Shown here piece by piece: positions 33,898 to 36,492 of a DNA stretch of 36,492 nt. Position 1 is the stretch's first letter. The number at the start of each line of letters is the position of its first letter. The DNA is taken from the NCBI GenBank assembly GCA_028822155.1, contig JAPKEJ010000023.1, forward strand, positions 1-36,492, given 5' to 3'. The stretch is from Porticoccaceae bacterium (lineage in GTDB: Bacteria; Pseudomonadota; Gammaproteobacteria; Pseudomonadales; Porticoccaceae). Below the pieces are notes generated by a model, which saw only the letters and a list, made by a program, of their open reading frames with translations, did not search any database and was not told the DNA's origin. Position numbers and translations under genes: made by a program.

Positions 33898-35259
33898 CTA
33901 AGAGTTAGAAAAAATTCCTAGATTGGCACCCCTACCTAGCCATGACTTAAAAGTCTGTAGATTAGGTAGCACGTAACCAATTTCAGATAAAGGTACGCCT
34001 AGCCAAAGAGCGAGCTCAGCAAAGTATTGGTCATTAGAAGTCGTCGGCGCATAAACTCCTTGGCCGATATGTAATGGATTTGATGACGATAATTCGGGAT
34101 ACTGACCGTATATTTGAGAGCCTTGTATATCACCGCCCATCACAATCTGATGACCGCCCCAGCCATGATCTGAACCAGATCCATTAGATGTTAGCGATCG
34201 ACCAAACTCTGAAGCAGTGAATGTTGTAACATCCTCAAACAAGCCAATCTCAGAAAGTGCATTGCGGAAAGATAGTAGTCCTTGACTCAAGACAGGCAAC
34301 ATCGTGGCCTGATTTGAGAGTAACTGATGATGGTGATCCCACCCACTAAAGCTGACATAAAAAATCTGCCGAGCTGGCTTTGTAGGATCTTGTTCTGAGA
34401 TGATTTGTGCTACTTTCGATAGCTGCTGGGAAAAATGGTCTTGTGCGAATTTTGTTTGTAAATCTGGTAATCTGACTCGCTCGTCATAGGCTCCAACACC
34501 ATTTTTTGTATCTATAGTTATCGCAGTCTCCGGCCAGTTTAACGAGGCGCCATGCAAATTGCGATATGCTTCCTTGGCCAACTGACTGGTTACAAAATCG
34601 AAATCGATCCCAACAGAACGTTTCGAGATTAATGAATGGATTTTTGGGGGCTCACAATCGTAGGGAAAAGTCTTTTTGCCAAGCTGAAAGGTATTAGCTC
34701 CAGACATTGATAGACTTATAGGAATATCGCCAGTTGGAAAAATACCCTGTAACAGATCGGCAGTGCGACCACCCCACCCTGAAGATGTAATTAACTGCGA
34801 CGAACCGTTTTGCCACTGACTTATCTGGGCGGTGTGCGACAATAATTGCGCAGGTCCAAAGTCAACATTAGACTTAAGCTCGTCTGCACTAAGGGGCTTG
34901 TTTAGGGCGCCAACATTTGCTACGAACGCTGCTTCACCATTATCATAAAGCTCTCGAAGCTCAGGCATACCTGGATGTAAGCTATAGGACCTGCCCGTTG
35001 TGGTGTGGCCAGTCAGGTCGAGTAAGTTACTGCGGTTTAATGCCAGATTACTACGAGCATCTGAGTACGCCGAATACTGGCTCGCATCAGATGGAACCAG
35101 CATGTTGAAAGAGTCATTACCGCCAGCCAAATTGATACATACAAGAGCGCGATATCCGCAGGCATGAGACAAACGACTACTTCCCATAATCATTGGAGAC
35201 GCAATTAAGGATGCACCTATTGCGCCGCTATTTTTTATAAAACGACGTCGTGTTAGCAT
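33898..35259 (-). CDS. DUF1501 protein, Tat-exported
   Basis: A 453-residue protein of the DUF1501 family, related to the alkaline phosphatase/sulfatase superfamily. The N-terminus MLTRRRFIKNSGAIGASLIASP is a twin-arginine signal, so export of a folded, probably metal-containing protein is expected. Typical family motifs are seen: LVCINLAGGNDSFNMLVPSD (about 39-58), YSLHPGMPELRELYDNGEAAFVANVG, ARQIFYVSFSGWDHHHQ, TASEFGRSL and GSGSDHGWGGHQIVMGGDI. The enzymatic role of the family is not established. DUF1501 genes usually adjoin a DUF1800 gene, which is not seen on either side here. AAAGGA precedes the ATG. Confidence 0.92.
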   Translation of the reverse strand: MLTRRRFIKNSGAIGASLIASPMIMGSSRLSHACGYRALVCINLAGGNDSFNMLVPSDASQYSAYSDARSNLALNRSNLLDLTGHTTTGRSYSLHPGMPELRELYDNGEAAFVANVGALNKPLSADELKSNVDFGPAQLLSHTAQISQWQNGSSQLITSSGWGGRTADLLQGIFPTGDIPISLSMSGANTFQLGKKTFPYDCEPPKIHSLISKRSVGIDFDFVTSQLAKEAYRNLHGASLNWPETAITIDTKNGVGAYDERVRLPDLQTKFAQDHFSQQLSKVAQIISEQDPTKPARQIFYVSFSGWDHHHQLLSNQATMLPVLSQGLLSFRNALSEIGLFEDVTTFTASEFGRSLTSNGSGSDHGWGGHQIVMGGDIQGSQIYGQYPELSSSNPLHIGQGVYAPTTSNDQYFAELALWLGVPLSEIGYVLPNLQTFKSWLGRGANLGIFSNS

Positions 35260-35384
35260 AAAAGTGTCCTTTTTAAGAAATCATTTATGTTGTTTCTTGT
35301 GCTCATGTTTCAGCTATTTTTCTGGCGCTATTTTCTCTCGAGCGACGTAATGCATTCACATTTTTGACTTAGGCCAAATACTGA

Positions 35385-36492
35385 TTAGAACTTACGAGGA
35401 TTCAACTTACTGGCACTTGTGGAAAATCCTTTAACCGGAAGGTCCCACCAGTCGATTCCTTGCTTTCTAAGCTCATGCTGACGATGCATTCGGTCGAAAA
35501 GATCCACATCCATCTGCATAAATAGGTCGATTAGATCGATCGGAATCCAATTCTGAATAAGATGGTCACCTTCGCGCCTGTACCAGTCAAAGTCACGAAG
35601 TGTCATCATCTTTCCAGTACCAGCAATTCCCTGATATTCTCCATGATGCAAAGAGAATTTAGAATCCCAAATGCCGAGCGCACCAAATTGACCCTCTGCA
35701 AAATAACCCATGAAACGCCCACCAGGCTTTTCATTAATTTCTCGGTCGCCGAATCCAAGAACCCATGGTCTCTGGTGGAAGTCCTTATATTCTTCAATGG
35801 TGTGTGAAGAGCCAATACCTGTTGGACCCATCCAATGGAAGTCGGGATGCCAAAAATACTCGTGCTGCATCGTTTCCATATTCTCCATGTCACGGTCTCT
35901 GTTGTACCAGCCCATACTGGTAGCCATTGCGTCAACCAACTGAAGTGTTTTGCGACTCTCAAGGTCATCTTGCTCTGTTAAAAGAATACCATTCTCGCCG
36001 GGCTTTACGGTCTTTCCTCCTTCCTGACCGAAAGCTGGAGGTAATACCTGAAACCCCGCTTGTTTCATAACGCCGAGAATGTCGAAGATCACATAACTCT
36101 CAACTATCTTTTCGTCACGCATGACAAAAAACTGACCAAAGTTGATGTGCGTTTTCTTACCTGTTGCAGGGATACCCAGCCAGTCATGCACAAATGTGCC
36201 TGTTAAATAGCCATAGCCGGACACCCATTCTTCACCATCAGACAATCCACCTAACAGAATATGAGGGACACGTTTTATATCGGGAAATGCATTCAATAAT
36301 GGCTCCCAAAACGTGGTAACCAGCGCATCGATTCCACGAATCTGATTAAAAGGTTGAGATCCGTTCCAGTTAATATTTTTATGGAAGACTTTCTTGCAAA
36401 TGCCTTTTACTTCGCTGGGCCGAGCGCTGTTCATACGTTGCCAGTAGTCCCATACAATCGCTTTGTTCTTTTGATTTTTAGCTTTCCAATCC
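35385..36492 (-). CDS. Tandem SnoaL/NTF2-like protein, 5' end outside window
   Basis: At least 369 residues with two NTF2-fold (SnoaL-like polyketide cyclase/ester cyclase) domains. The first, about 1-150 from the internal Met at 36434, has WEPLLNAFPDIKR, GYLTGTFVHDWLGIPATGKK and FFVMRDEKIVESYVIFD. The second, about 180-330, has HPDFHWMGPTGIGSSHTIEEYKDFHQRPW, GRFMGYFAEGQFG and WYRREGDHLIQNWIPIDLIDLF. The frame stays open from that Met to the window edge (codons for DWKAKNQKNKAIVWDYWQR), so the true start lies outside. The substrate is unknown; single SnoaL domains act as cyclases, hydrolases or dehydratases on small ligands. No signal peptide can be judged. It is 125 bp upstream of the DUF1501 gene on the same strand. 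Confidence 0.85.
   Translation of the reverse strand, partial: DWKAKNQKNKAIVWDYWQRMNSARPSEVKGICKKVFHKNINWNGSQPFNQIRGIDALVTTFWEPLLNAFPDIKRVPHILLGGLSDGEEWVSGYGYLTGTFVHDWLGIPATGKKTHINFGQFFVMRDEKIVESYVIFDILGVMKQAGFQVLPPAFGQEGGKTVKPGENGILLTEQDDLESRKTLQLVDAMATSMGWYNRDRDMENMETMQHEYFWHPDFHWMGPTGIGSSHTIEEYKDFHQRPWVLGFGDREINEKPGGRFMGYFAEGQFGALGIWDSKFSLHHGEYQGIAGTGKMMTLRDFDWYRREGDHLIQNWIPIDLIDLFMQMDVDLFDRMHRQHELRKQGIDWWDLPVKGFSTSASKLNPRKF

Overview
The window looks like a chromosomal segment of a marine-type gammaproteobacterium. Gene order resembles Pseudomonas/Cellvibrionales (for example tRNA-Leu-tig-clpP-clpX-lon-hupB-ppiD, methyltransferase-rnhA-dnaQ, mlaA-PP2C regulator-STAS-tal-dusA, uvrC-pgsA-tRNA-Cys-tRNA-Leu). 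It is mostly core housekeeping DNA of moderate base composition with short spacers. No insertion sequence, integrase, phage gene or CRISPR array was seen. The exact genus cannot be fixed from the sequence alone.

Layout. Positions 1-3398 hold the end of a TonB-dependent receptor, an isochorismatase-family amidohydrolase and a convergent flavin reductase. A 338-bp gene-free spacer leads to tRNA-Leu(UAG) and the proteostasis block (3737-12235): trigger factor, ClpP, ClpX, Lon, HU and PpiD, punctuated by clear intrinsic terminators. MltD (minus strand) is followed by a YafS-like methyltransferase, RNase HI, the DNA polymerase III epsilon subunit and the helicase HrpA (12309-20121). Next come an MlaA-family protein, a PP2C response regulator with a degenerate receiver, a STAS protein, and on the minus strand an overlapping dusA-tal-terB-like operon (20299-25176). 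A large secreted choice-of-anchor B protein with a Cys-containing C-terminal sorting signal lies at 25427-27901.

The most interesting locus is 27919-30829. An Lrp/AsnC regulator is divergent from a two-gene operon that encodes a PrnB/indoleamine-dioxygenase-superfamily heme protein and a kynureninase-like PLP enzyme, overlapping by ATGA. Two inverted repeats and a perfect -10 hexamer lie in the divergent spacer. I infer a non-canonical tryptophan-to-kynurenine/anthranilate (or related indole-acid) module under KynR-like control. It lacks KynA and a formamidase and sits where uvrY/gacA normally precedes uvrC.

The window closes with uvrC, pgsA, tRNA-Cys and tRNA-Leu(UAA), with the tRNA-Gly usual in this cluster in Escherichia coli absent. 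After these come a Tat-exported DUF1501 protein and a tandem NTF2/SnoaL-like protein, the latter cut by the window end.
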